Assembly (NCBI RefSeq): GCF_007990445.1
Contig: NZ_AP019841.1
Location: forward strand, 1,922,001-1,986,000
DNA from: Leptotrichia wadei
GTDB lineage: Bacteria > Fusobacteriota > Fusobacteriia > Fusobacteriales > Leptotrichiaceae
Length of the DNA stretch: 64,000 nucleotides
Direction of reading: 5' to 3'
Shown here: piece by piece, positions 1 to 8,022 of the stretch
How positions within the stretch are numbered: position 1 is the first letter of the stretch
Layout: each line of letters opens with the position of its first letter
Translations under genes and position numbers: made by a program
Notes under the pieces: generated by a model
What the model was told of the DNA's origin: nothing
The model's input: only the letters and a program-made list of their open reading frames with translations
The model's database searches: none

Positions 1-327
1 TTTCTCAAGCGGATATTTTGAGATAAATGAAATTCCATATTCCCCGCCATCATAATCTCTCGATTTTTTGAAAAAATAATAATCATATCCCAAGACTTTT
101 GCAATATCAGACGTTACATCCCTAAAATTGCTTCTCTTTGTAAATTTATCAACTTCCTGAAGTGATATAAAATCAGGTGCATACGGCTTTATGCTTTCTC
201 CCAATTTCTGTCCGTTTGTAAGCCTTGCCCCATAAATATTATACGTCATCATCTTAAATTCCTTTGCCCAGCTAACAGTCGCCCCACAAATCATAAGCGA
301 CAATAATACTTTTTTTAATTTGCTCAT
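1..327 (-). CDS. Exported endonuclease/exonuclease/phosphatase-family protein (N-terminal part)
   Basis: This minus-strand gene runs off the left edge; 109 N-terminal residues are visible. It starts with a lysine-containing n-region and hydrophobic stretch (MSKLKKVLLSLMICGATVSW), which reads as a signal peptide, so the product is probably exported. The mature part opens with FKMMTYNIYGARL and then FISLQEVDKF, the Asn and Glu metal-binding motifs of the EEP (DNase I/sphingomyelinase/inositol phosphatase) superfamily. An AGGAG ribosome site lies a few bases before the ATG. The substrate cannot be told because the catalytic His/Asp half lies outside the window. Confidence 0.8.
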   Translation of the reverse strand, partial: MSKLKKVLLSLMICGATVSWAKEFKMMTYNIYGARLTNGQKLGESIKPYAPDFISLQEVDKFTKRSNFRDVTSDIAKVLGYDYYFFKKSRDYDGGEYGISFISKYPLEK

Positions 328-428
328 TTTTCTCTTGTTTCTCCTAATCCTTTGTTTATTATATAAATATTTCATTCCATTATATCACTTTTTTTAGTAT
401 CTACCAACTTTATTTTTTCCTTTGTCTT

Positions 429-855
429 TTATTTACGTTTTTCCTTCAAATAATACCTAGCAATTATCCTAGCCCTCTTCATTAACTTTTTTACTCCCGA
501 CAAATGCTTCGCTTCCAAAAACAGCCTCGCCTTCAAACTGCTCCAGCTGTCATTCCACCAATGTATCCCATAAGTTTCAGATTTTATGCAGTCATCTGTA
601 TATTTTTCATGAAACCCGTAAGGATAAAAATATTCTTTCGGAAAAATCACTATTTTCCCATCTTCCAATAAATTTTCTCTTTTCTCGCTCAAATTATATT
701 TTTTCTCAAAAACATACGTAAATATTTTGGGAATCGTCCAAACTGGCTTTTCCCAAATCTCTTTTTCATAAAACTCTTTAATATCCTTCAACACTTCATT
801 ATGCTTCGTTGTCCCAAAAATCCCAACACTTATATGCTTTTCATCTTCATAACCT
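429..855 (-). CDS. GT32-like glycosyltransferase, 3' exon (C-terminal half)
   Basis: This is the C-terminal half of the glycosyltransferase whose N-terminal half lies on the far side of the IStron. The frame is open right up to the element end and reads GYEDEKHISVGIFGTT, which is typical of the region after the DxD motif in short GT32/capsular glycosyltransferases. It has its own internal GTG but no convincing ribosome site there, so independent translation is unlikely. Joined to the other exon (last base 2757 to first base 855) it makes an uninterrupted reading frame of 262 residues, a normal length for this family. The final 30 residues are basic. The sugar donor and acceptor are unknown. 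Confidence 0.8.
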
Positions 856-1000
856 CTGAACCTCCCACGACTAAAGTCGCAGGGTTCTAAAATCTTTAAA
901 AATATTTAAAAATTTTCCAAGAAGTTTGATAGTCCTATGCTATCCTTATTCTTTTAGGTGTGTTCAGTTCACCTCTATTGTATAGGACGCTTAAGTCCAC
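856..1000 (-). ncRNA. Predicted omega RNA (reRNA) of the IStron tnpB
   Basis: TnpB nucleases use a guide RNA made from the 3' end of tnpB plus the element right end, with the guide read from the flanking DNA. Here that region contains the tnpB 3' end and the stem-loop CGACTTTAGTCG close to the terminal TTCAG. The guide would begin AGGTTATGAAGATGAAAAG, the start of the 3' exon, so the predicted target is the empty glycosyltransferase allele next to TTTAT. The same bases form the intron 3' splice site, so guide production and splicing would compete. The 5' boundary is approximate. Confidence 0.6.
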
Positions 1001-2182
1001 AACTTTACTTTTTCTTAATATATTTAATGCTCCATTACAATCTGCATTTAATTGATAGCCTTTACTTGTTTGATATAGTCCTCTTTTTATTCTTTTTCCA
1101 CTGAATATGTATTCTTGCGGATTTTCTTTATCATATATTGGGATTTCATCTCCATCAAAGAAACTTGCTTTTGATGTATAACTCTCTTCTTGCAGTTTAA
1201 ATTCTATTCCATATAGTTTACATAGATATATTAATTTATCTCTTAATTTTCCATATGGTATATTTACAAAATTTTGATTATTTATACTTCCAATATTTGA
1301 ATTTCTTTGAAAATCTTCATTATATCCTAGAACTATTTTTCCTATATCATTATTAAAACAATAATTTATAATTATTCTTGCTGCTTTTGAAAGATAATTA
1401 TTTATGCGATTATTTCTCTTTCTAGCTATTCTCTTTTGTCTTAATGTTATATGCTCTATCTTTTGCTTATCTTTTATGCTTTGCAGCTTTGCATTTGTCT
1501 TGTTGTAGTGCTGATTTATTGACTTTAATTTTCTACCGTCTATTATGAATGAAGCTCCAGCATTTGTAACACAAGCACAAAGATTATTTATACCTAAATC
1601 TATTCCTAGTACATTTTCTTTATTTAATTCCCTTTGAACTCCTTCTACCTCATAAATGTATTGAATTTCAAAGTACCTAGAATGTTGTTTTGGTATTATT
1701 CTAATCTCTTTTATTTTCTTGTTTTTTAATACTGGTGGTAGTTTTACTGCGATTTCCTTATGTGTCTTTCTAAATGAATTTGAATAAGGAACTATCAGCA
1801 TACCATCTTTTAATCTAACAAAACCTATAACAAGAGTTGTAAATCCATCTTTAGCAAGATATTTAGGTAATTTTATATCTTTAAAATTATATTGACCATT
1901 CTTAGCAAGTTTTAAAAGTCCAAAAAATGATTTAAAACTTCCATCTACTTCTTTTAGAATTTGTTGCGCCATATTGGAATTTAACTTCTTATAGTTCTCG
2001 CTGTTTTTAAGTATTTTATAGTTTTCATTATAACTTAAATACTTTTTATTTTCAAAATAGTATTGTCTAACATTGTATATAGCCTGATTCTTTAAATTCT
2101 TAGCTATATGGCACAAATATTTTAAATTTCTAAACTCCTTTTTACTAAGATGTTTTACCTGTTGTTTTAAAGTTAAATACAT
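935..2182 (-). CDS. tnpB: TnpB RNA-guided nuclease-like protein of the IStron
   Basis: IS605 OrfB/TnpB family protein of 415 residues. A strong GGAGG eight bases before the chosen ATG decides the start. RuvC-like motifs are visible in order: GIDLGINNLCA (first Asp), KIVLGYNED (central Glu) and LNADCNGALNI (last Asp). Between the second and third motif, where TnpB normally carries a four-cysteine zinc ribbon, there is no CxxC pair; instead it reads YTSKASFFDGDEIP. In family terms the protein would be guided by the element's omega RNA to cut donor sites and so preserve the element. The frame is intact, so it may be active; it differs strongly from the other TnpB in the window. Confidence 0.88.
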   Translation of the reverse strand: MYLTLKQQVKHLSKKEFRNLKYLCHIAKNLKNQAIYNVRQYYFENKKYLSYNENYKILKNSENYKKLNSNMAQQILKEVDGSFKSFFGLLKLAKNGQYNFKDIKLPKYLAKDGFTTLVIGFVRLKDGMLIVPYSNSFRKTHKEIAVKLPPVLKNKKIKEIRIIPKQHSRYFEIQYIYEVEGVQRELNKENVLGIDLGINNLCACVTNAGASFIIDGRKLKSINQHYNKTNAKLQSIKDKQKIEHITLRQKRIARKRNNRINNYLSKAARIIINYCFNNDIGKIVLGYNEDFQRNSNIGSINNQNFVNIPYGKLRDKLIYLCKLYGIEFKLQEESYTSKASFFDGDEIPIYDKENPQEYIFSGKRIKRGLYQTSKGYQLNADCNGALNILRKSKVVDLSVLYNRGELNTPKRIRIA

Positions 2183-2289
2183 AGATATCACCTCCTTTTC
2201 ATCAGAGATAATTATACCGTATATTCTACATTTTATCTATTAAAAAGTAATATTTTTTAAATATTTTTAAAGTTTTTAAAACCCCGCAG

Positions 2290-2756
2290 CAGCGGGAAGC
2301 ATCGTTCACATAAGTACGCTACTACTTACGCAGTTCTCTTATGAACTTCTTGTTATCTCTAACAAGCACAGACTATATCTTATCCATATCCTGTTTCAAG
2401 GACTTAGGCGAAACCACTTCCAATACCAATCGCTTGTATTGTACTCCCCTCACGAGGGATAGTCGTTGAACTTTCCTTTTCAGGCTTAGATGCTGATTGT
2501 CTATTATCATAATGTTTAGGATTTAACCTTGCACCATCTAGTATATTTTTTCTGCTTTCGCCACCATCACACTTATACTATACTCGCACTTAAATATTAT
2601 GTTGTGGTTATACTAGCTTTAAGAGTTCCCAGCAATTCAGTTTCTTTGTTGCACGGTTTTGCTCCGTGTCTACATACAAGTTTCCCTATATGCTTACTAA
2701 AATTTTCGTGCAATTCATCTCACGACTAAAAGTCGCGAGTGTTCTTGCTTTATTTA
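2290..2756 (-). ncRNA. Group I intron ribozyme core of the IStron
   Basis: On the minus strand the four conserved group I blocks appear in order: P (AATTGCTGGGAAC, near 2630), Q (AATCAGCATCTAAGC, near 2491), R (GTTCAACGACTA, near 2466) and S (AAGATATAGTC, near 2376). R and S can form P7 with GACTAT pairing to ATAGTC. A hairpin CCCTCGTGAGGGG follows R. The 5' splice site would follow TTTAT, and the intron would end in G at the far end of tnpB, as expected for a terminal omega-G. The stretch has no credible protein frame. The inner limit of the core is approximate. Confidence 0.85.
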
Positions 2757-3118
2757 ATAAAAAAATCCATTTTTTTTAATTTCTCATTTTCTGGATTTTT
2801 AAAAAAAGAATCTTTTTCTTCTAAAATCGGTGTCAAATTTTTAATTATTTCCATATCCGTATCAACATAAATTCCCGAATTTTCATACATAAAATGCACT
2901 CTCATATAATCTGAAACATAAGCCCAAAGCCTTCTTTCATAACATTCACGGAAAAATCTATTTTTCGCAAGATGTTTTTCCATGTCAAAATTTTTCTCAT
3001 TTATCTCTATAATTTCAAAATCAGGCAAATTCTTTTTCCAAGATTCCAAACATTTATAGAAAATATCAGGCTTTTTGGCATTTCCAACCCAGACATAATA
3101 TATTTTTTTTTCTATCAT
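2757..3118 (-). CDS. GT32-like glycosyltransferase, 5' exon (N-terminal half)
   Basis: The exon opens with MIEKKIYYVWVGNAKKPD and carries RLWAYVSDYMRVHFMYENSG followed by IYVDTDMEIIKNL, the DxD sugar-nucleotide-binding signature of GT32-like capsular/mannosyl transferases. Read through, it stops 16 residues past the element's left border region, at a TAA inside the IStron. Spliced to the other exon it reads MDFFIGYEDEKHISVG without a break. The start is one of two adjacent ATGs after AGGAGAAA; the second gives better spacing. Its start touches the stop of the upstream acetyltransferase, so the two are translationally coupled in a polysaccharide operon. Confidence 0.82.
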
Positions 3119-3600
3119 CATTTTCTCCTATTTTTCACCTTTTTTCTAATCATCATATACTTTTTCATCGGATTTTTAGTAATATTTACAACTTTAAATC
3201 CCACTTTCTCATACAATTTCTTTGCCCCCACATTATAATCAAACACATTTAACGTAATAGAATTTACATTCTTTTCTTGAAAAATCAAACTTATAAATTC
3301 CAACAAAGCCCTTTTTCCAAGTCCTTTTCCAGTAAGTTCAGGATTAATCAAAAATCGCCCAATATGAATATTATTCATTTCTTTTCGTATTTTCTGAATA
3401 ATCCCCACAAATTCATTTTCACAAAAAATCGAGTAAATATCCTTCAAATCATCAATTTGGCTTTCTGTAAGCGGAAAATCAAGGCTTTTTCCAGCCCATT
3501 GCTCAAGAAAATCCTTTCCCTTTTCATTAGTCCATTTGACTATATCATTTTTATTATTGTCATTTATTCCGTTTATTATTTCTATATTTTCTACTTCCAT
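3118..3600 (-). CDS. GNAT-family N-acetyltransferase
   Basis: A 160-residue GNAT-fold protein. The acetyl-CoA-binding motif A is visible as FLINPELTGKGLGKRALLEF (R/Q-x-x-G-x-G type), preceded by a beta-strand rich segment and followed by NVFDYNVGAKKLYEKVGFK, the usual C-terminal acceptor-side signature. The ATG after AGGAG is preferred to an upstream TTG. It lies between the membrane protein and the glycosyltransferase and overlaps the latter by a few bases, so it may acetylate a sugar or a peptide in the same surface pathway; GNAT substrates cannot be read from sequence, so this is inference. Confidence 0.85.
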   Translation of the reverse strand: MEVENIEIINGINDNNKNDIVKWTNEKGKDFLEQWAGKSLDFPLTESQIDDLKDIYSIFCENEFVGIIQKIRKEMNNIHIGRFLINPELTGKGLGKRALLEFISLIFQEKNVNSITLNVFDYNVGAKKLYEKVGFKVVNITKNPMKKYMMIRKKVKNRRK

Positions 3601-3621
3601 CAATATTAAACTCCTATTTTT

Positions 3622-4578
3622 CTACACCAACTCATATTCAATTTCATTCACAATACAAAATTTTATTATTTCTTCATAAAGACTTTCATAATTTTCATTT
3701 ATCCTGAAATTTTTAAATTCTAAATCTGAAGATAATATCAAAGTATAAATTCTTCTTCCGTCATTTTCAAAAATTTTTAATGTCCTGTATCCAAACAATT
3801 TTAACTTTTCAGATTGAGTCTGCAGACTTGTAAACATCAGTTTTTGAATGTCATACTTGCTGTATTCTGTATTATCAATGCTTATAATATCAGCAGATAT
3901 TCTTATATTTTCAGGTGTATATAACTTCATTCTAATAAAGAAAACAATCTTAAAAATTAAAAGTAGCAAATAAATAATTATAAAAAGAATTATCATATAT
4001 GTATTGCTTGAAAAAACTATTATTCCTACTATTAACGGAATCATATTAAAAACACAGCTTATAAAAATTTCTTTTCGTTTTTTCACAATTAATTCTTTTT
4101 TTTGAATTTTAAATGCCTTATCTCTAACTTTTGATTTTTTATACCAAATCTCATAAATAGCTTTTTCAAAGTTTAACATTCCTTTAGTTCCTAGTAAATA
4201 AATTGGTATTTCATAATCGTTTATTGATAAATATTTTATTCTGTATCTCTGCTTAGCAGTACCTTTTTCTTTATCATATATTTTAATATTATGCCTTCCT
4301 ATCTCTGCACGATAACATTCTTTTCGCTTTTTATAATAAATCAAAGTATTTCCAAGTATTACAATTTTTTTATTATATATAAAAATTAACTGATATAACA
4401 AAAATACTGTAATTGGAAACATTACTATCAAAGAAACTACCAAAATCACTCTATAATTTGTAAGTAAAGGAACATTGAGAAGCATCATCATTGCATATAT
4501 ACTTGGAATAATCCCTAACAGTTTTAACTTCTCTATCCACGACATTTTAAATACTTGCTCTTTTTTGCCCAACTTCAC
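3622..4578 (-). CDS. Hypothetical integral membrane protein
   Basis: A 318-residue protein I do not recognise. It has two hydrophobic segments near residues 20-70, a soluble middle of about 110 residues rich in Lys and Tyr, a second hydrophobic pair near residues 175-220, and a C-terminal soluble domain with beta-rich character (IRISADIISIDNTEYSKYD). The repeated layout of TM pair plus small beta domain suggests two PH-like or similar modules, but this is a guess. The start is a GTG after GGGAG. It sits between the Wzy-like polymerase and the acetyltransferase, all on one strand with short gaps, so it is probably part of the same envelope operon. Confidence 0.6.
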   Translation of the reverse strand: MKLGKKEQVFKMSWIEKLKLLGIIPSIYAMMMLLNVPLLTNYRVILVVSLIVMFPITVFLLYQLIFIYNKKIVILGNTLIYYKKRKECYRAEIGRHNIKIYDKEKGTAKQRYRIKYLSINDYEIPIYLLGTKGMLNFEKAIYEIWYKKSKVRDKAFKIQKKELIVKKRKEIFISCVFNMIPLIVGIIVFSSNTYMIILFIIIYLLLLIFKIVFFIRMKLYTPENIRISADIISIDNTEYSKYDIQKLMFTSLQTQSEKLKLFGYRTLKIFENDGRRIYTLILSSDLEFKNFRINENYESLYEEIIKFCIVNEIEYELV

Positions 4579-4595
4579 TCAACTCCCTAAAAAAA

Positions 4596-6008
4596 TCAAA
4601 TCAGTTCCTTCTTTTCCTCAATCTTCCTGTACATATAGTCAAAGCTAAAGACTAGAACGTAAACTGCAATTAGCATTGCCATATTTTTTATTAATCCTTC
4701 TCCAAAGAATGAACCTCTTGGGATGTAAAATAAATTTGGGATAAAGTAATAACTTGTTAATAATAAAAATCTATTTTTTACAACATATTTTTCATACTTT
4801 ATAATTGCAATTCCAAGTAAAATTGAGATTATAATTAACCAGATATATCCTAAATCATACATTTCAGCGATGTAATTTGAACCAATTCCTTCACCTTTTA
4901 GATAAGCTCCTGAATTTAGGTAATATGTTAATCTGTCTGCAAGTGAATTTGTTGTTTCAAGAGTTTCAAGCGACTGTGGTTGGAAGCCTAACAGTCCCTG
5001 CAAAATGTACGGATAACTTCCATGTCCGACAATGTTATGCTTGAAGTTAATTGTGTAGCCTAGGACAAGGTAACTTACACCTTGAGAAAATAGGAAATTG
5101 TAAATTGTGTTTATTAAATCTAAACTGAATATTTTTTTACTTCGGATAGATACTAAAATTTGTGAGAAAATCACTGTAAATCCTACTAATTTTACCATTG
5201 TCTTGGCTTTTATCCTGATTCCATAGACTTTTGCATAATACCACATTATAAAAAGCAGCTGTGTCAAAAATATTGCTCTTGCCCCCTTGAACGAATCCAA
5301 CAGTTTTACCATAAGATAAAGGGAAGAAATTGTCAAAAATTTTCTTTTGGATGGAATTGAAATTAAAAATATTAAAAATCCGATTGTCATTACTGTTCCA
5401 GAGCCTTTTGTAAATGCAGGATAATCGACGCCCTTTAAAATCCCAGTATAATAAGCCTCATATCCAGCATGTAATATTACTCTTAACTGTATGAACATTT
5501 TGTAGGCTAAAGCAGGCAATGAGATTATAAATAAAGCCATTCCAATATCCGTAAACATTCTTCTGCTTTCAAGCGTTATGCTGCTTCTTATTTCACTAAT
5601 TTTTTCATTTGAAATTCCAATAAAAAATCCCAAATGTGTAAACAATAAGACAAGTAAAAAAACTGTTATTATCTCATTTCTCACATCATAATAAAAGTAA
5701 AAGTTAGCAAACTTCGTAGCCCATCCAAATTCCTTATAGTTCACAATATCCAGAAATATCCTTGTAAAATTAAACAAAAACAGCGTATACAAAAAAATCA
5801 TATACGAATTTAACCACTCCAAATAAATTTTTGCCGTAAAAAATGTATAAATATACACTCCCATAAGCAGACATTCTAAAAATTTCATTTCCAATGCATC
5901 ATTTGGAAAAGTCACCACACTTTTTAAAAATAGCACAAATGCAATAACAAACATATGAAATATTAAAAATCCAATTCTATCTTCTTTTATAAGATTACTA
6001 CTTTTCAT
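4596..6008 (-). CDS. O-antigen/surface polysaccharide polymerase (Wzy-like)
   Basis: A 470-residue polytopic protein with about ten or more transmembrane segments and the short basic loop LDSFKGARAIFLTQLL, which is typical of the O-antigen polysaccharide polymerase (Wzy) group. A long periplasmic loop follows the middle membrane segments (HNIVGHGSYPYILQG onward). The family joins repeat units of a lipid-linked glycan at the outer face of the inner membrane. I chose the internal ATG preceded by AGAGGT over an upstream TTG. Its neighbours are an acetyltransferase and a glycosyltransferase, which supports a role in surface glycan assembly. The exact polymer is unknown. Confidence 0.75.
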   Translation of the reverse strand: MKSSNLIKEDRIGFLIFHMFVIAFVLFLKSVVTFPNDALEMKFLECLLMGVYIYTFFTAKIYLEWLNSYMIFLYTLFLFNFTRIFLDIVNYKEFGWATKFANFYFYYDVRNEIITVFLLVLLFTHLGFFIGISNEKISEIRSSITLESRRMFTDIGMALFIISLPALAYKMFIQLRVILHAGYEAYYTGILKGVDYPAFTKGSGTVMTIGFLIFLISIPSKRKFLTISSLYLMVKLLDSFKGARAIFLTQLLFIMWYYAKVYGIRIKAKTMVKLVGFTVIFSQILVSIRSKKIFSLDLINTIYNFLFSQGVSYLVLGYTINFKHNIVGHGSYPYILQGLLGFQPQSLETLETTNSLADRLTYYLNSGAYLKGEGIGSNYIAEMYDLGYIWLIIISILLGIAIIKYEKYVVKNRFLLLTSYYFIPNLFYIPRGSFFGEGLIKNMAMLIAVYVLVFSFDYMYRKIEEKKELI

Positions 6009-6218
6009 CAATTTACCTCTATTTTCATTTTTTTCTTTTATACTCAAATCCTTTTAATATCAATCTGTTTCAAATCAAACATGGGATTGAATAAATATCC
6101 ATAGTTTTTTCTAAATTAGTTTTACTATGATTTCATCTAAAATTTTATCATATCGCCACTAAAACTTCAATGATAAATATTTTTTTCAATTCTTAATTTT
6201 CACTTCACTTTTTATTAC

Positions 6219-6380
6219 AGACCTGTTCGACAACTTAATTTTTTATTTCACAAAAGTTCAAAACTCCTTGCTTCAGAATATTTATAGTAAAACTGCTTTA
6301 AAAACTGAACTCAAAAATTATGACTATTTTACTTAAACCCTGAATTTATATGATCTTTAATAGTTTAATTTTAAATAAGT
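6219..6380. repeat. Composite intergenic repeat (type B half followed by type A)
   Basis: This fills the roughly 400-base gap between the polymerase and trxB. It begins GACCTGTTCGACAACTTAA and contains AACTCCTTGCTTCAG (type B), then switches to TATAGTAAAACTGCTTTAAA (type A). Closely related copies lie near 8.7, 22.2, 23.3 and 62.8 kb. No gene is visible in the rest of the gap. Confidence 0.7.
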
Positions 6381-6402
6381 TTGAATATATATTTAAAAAA
6401 AC

Positions 6403-6437
6403 AAAAAAAGAAACTATCTAATTTAAGACAGTTTCTT
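6403..6437 (-). terminator. Intrinsic terminator after trxB
   Basis: On the minus strand AGAAACTGTC pairs with GATAGTTTCT and is followed by a run of seven T, just downstream of trxB. Confidence 0.85.
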
Positions 6438-6461
6438 CAAATATATTTTCAATCTAAAAAA

Positions 6462-7397
6462 TTATAAATTATTTTCCCTCAAATATTCTTCCACATCAAG
6501 CGCTGCAATTGCTCCACTTCCTGCCGCAACAATCGCCTGCTGATATTTACTATCTTGAACATCTCCTGCTGCAAAAATTCCAGAAGTGCTTGTTTTAGAA
6601 GATTTTCCCTTTGTCATAACGTAGCCTCTGTCGTCAATTTCAACTTTTCCCTCAAGAAATTTTGTATTTGGAGTTCTTCCAATTGCCACAAAAATTCCAT
6701 CTGTTTTAAAAGTTTCGATTTCTCCGGTTTTATTATTTAGAAGTTCAATTCCTGTAACTTTTTCATCTGCCAATACTTTTTTAGGCGTGTAATCCAGCTT
6801 CCACTCGATTTTTTCATTATCTCTTGCTCTTTTTTGCATAATTGCAGAAGCACGTAAAAATTCCCTTCTATTAATAATAGTAACTTTATTTACAAATTTT
6901 GTTAAAAATAAAGCCTCTTCCATTGCAGTATCTCCCCCGCCAATTACAACCACTTCTTTTCCACGATAGAAAAATCCATCACAAGTAGCACAGGCACTGA
7001 CTCCTTTTCCAATATTTTCCCTTTCATTTTCAATTCCAAGATATTTTGCACTTGCCCCTGTTGATAAAATTATTGTCTTTGTTTCTACAATATTTCCATT
7101 ATCTAAATGTAATTCAAATGTCTTTTTCCCATTATTTTCAACATCTTTAATATCTTTTACCACCGCTTGCAAAAATTCAGTTCCAAAATTTTGAGATTGA
7201 GACTTTATATCTTCCATTAATTGCGGTCCTGAAATTCCTTGTGGAAATCCTGGAAAGTTTTCAACTTCTGTTGTCGTTATAAGCTGTCCGCCTGGCTCCA
7301 TTCCATTTATTACGATATTTTTTAGTCCAGCACGGCTTAAATAAATTGCGGCTGTAAGTCCTGCCGGCCCTGATCCGATAATTACTGAATCGTACAT
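6462..7397 (-). CDS. trxB: Thioredoxin reductase
   Basis: Low-molecular-weight FAD/NADPH thioredoxin reductase, 311 residues, the usual length. The FAD dinucleotide-binding motif IGSGPAGLTAAIYLSRAGL is at the N-terminus, the redox-active pair is CATC near residue 135, the NADPH motif VVIGGGDTAMEEALFL follows, and the C-terminal FAD motif GIFAAGDVQD closes the fold. It reduces thioredoxin in the cytoplasm. It lies downstream of trxA on the same strand with a hairpin in the gap and a terminator after it, so the pair is probably one transcript with differential stability. Confidence 0.97.
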   Translation of the reverse strand: MYDSVIIGSGPAGLTAAIYLSRAGLKNIVINGMEPGGQLITTTEVENFPGFPQGISGPQLMEDIKSQSQNFGTEFLQAVVKDIKDVENNGKKTFELHLDNGNIVETKTIILSTGASAKYLGIENERENIGKGVSACATCDGFFYRGKEVVVIGGGDTAMEEALFLTKFVNKVTIINRREFLRASAIMQKRARDNEKIEWKLDYTPKKVLADEKVTGIELLNNKTGEIETFKTDGIFVAIGRTPNTKFLEGKVEIDDRGYVMTKGKSSKTSTSGIFAAGDVQDSKYQQAIVAAGSGAIAALDVEEYLRENNL

Positions 7398-7428
7398 ATT
7401 TTTTCACCATTCCTTTTTTATATTATTA

Positions 7429-7459
7429 AAGTCTAGCAGAAAAAATAACCGCTAGACTT
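7429..7459 (-). other. Hairpin between trxA and trxB
   Basis: AAGTCTAGC and GCTAGACTT form a nine-pair stem in the trxA-trxB gap. There is only a weak T-rich tail, so it may be a partial terminator or an mRNA-stabilising hairpin that sets the trxA to trxB ratio. Confidence 0.6.
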
Positions 7460-7507
7460 GTTTTATAAATAAATATTTCTTTAATAACCTATTTCACCTG
7501 ATTGTAA

Positions 7508-7819
7508 TTATAACACTTGATTTACTTCTTCATAAAGCGCTTCTTTTGAATGTAATCCAACTAATTTTTTAACAGGTTTTCCATCTTTGAATAAAATTAA
7601 TGTAGGAATGCTTTGGATTCCAAAAGATTGTGCCAATTCCAATTCTTCATCTACATTTACTTTTCCAACTGTAGCTTTTCCTTCCATTTCTCCTGAAAAT
7701 TCTTCAATAATAGGAAGCTGCATTTTACAAGGTCCGCACCAGCTAGCCCAAAAATCTACTAGAGCCACTCCATTTGCAATACTCTTTTCAAAATTATCTT
7801 TATTTAAATTTAATGCCAT
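7508..7819 (-). CDS. trxA: Thioredoxin
   Basis: A 103-residue thioredoxin with the classical active site WASWCGPCK near residues 25-33 and the conserved cis-proline in QSIPTLILFKDG. The length and motifs are those of TrxA. It reduces disulfides in cytoplasmic proteins and is recycled by TrxB, encoded just downstream. An AGGATGATG ribosome site precedes the ATG. Expression is likely controlled from the divergent intergenic region, which has a consensus promoter overlapped by a 26-base palindrome beside the ArsR-rhodanese gene. Confidence 0.97.
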   Translation of the reverse strand: MALNLNKDNFEKSIANGVALVDFWASWCGPCKMQLPIIEEFSGEMEGKATVGKVNVDEELELAQSFGIQSIPTLILFKDGKPVKKLVGLHSKEALYEEVNQVL

Positions 7820-7923
7820 TTTACATCATCCTCTTTCTTTTTTTATTTTTTTTCTTTATTTAAGTTAGTAAATTTATAGTTTATTTTTTAAAAAATTTGT
7901 GTTATACTATTTTTAGAAAATCA

Positions 7924-7949
7924 ACTATTCAATTAAGTAATTGAATAGT
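7924..7949. promoter_or_regulatory. Palindromic operator in the trxA / ArsR-rhodanese intergenic region
   Basis: ACTATTCAATTA and its exact complement TAATTGAATAGT are separated by two bases. Size and AT-rich dyad symmetry fit an ArsR/SmtB-family operator. It overlaps the -10 box of the trxA promoter, as expected for a repressor site, and lies about 75 bases upstream of the divergent regulator. Confidence 0.75.
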
Positions 7950-7973
7950 ATCATATTTAAAAAAAATTGTCAA
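7945..7973 (-). promoter_or_regulatory. Sigma-70 type promoter of trxA-trxB
   Basis: TTGACA and TACTAT are separated by 17 bases and point toward trxA. The -10 box lies inside one arm of the palindromic operator. Confidence 0.8.
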
Positions 7974-8022
7974 TACTTTTATTTAAAATTTTACTATTAT
8001 AATTAAAAAGGAAGATAAATAA

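Larger units (their letters stand above)
856..2756 (-). mobile_element. IStron: group I intron fused to an IS605-type tnpB element
   Basis: On the minus strand the element starts TAAATAAAGCAAG just after a TTTAT motif and ends GGGAGGTTCAG. The first about 450 bases carry the four conserved group I intron blocks (P, Q, R, S), followed by tnpB, then a short right end with the stem-loop CGACTTTAGTCG. The left end also has a stem-loop (CGCGACTTTTAGTCGTG). There is no tnpA, so movement would need a transposase in trans. The boundaries are supported by a deleted copy near 62.6 kb that has the same TTTAT flank and the same terminal TTCAG, and by the fact that exact removal restores the host reading frame. 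Confidence 0.88.

Noticed and set aside
2529-2729. A 66-residue plus-strand frame
   Set aside because: It lies over the ribozyme core on the opposite strand, has no ribosome site and no protein-like composition.
429-3121. Glycosyltransferase as a simple IS-disrupted pseudogene
   Set aside because: The insert carries a group I intron core and exact excision restores the frame, so an IStron with possible splicing fits better.
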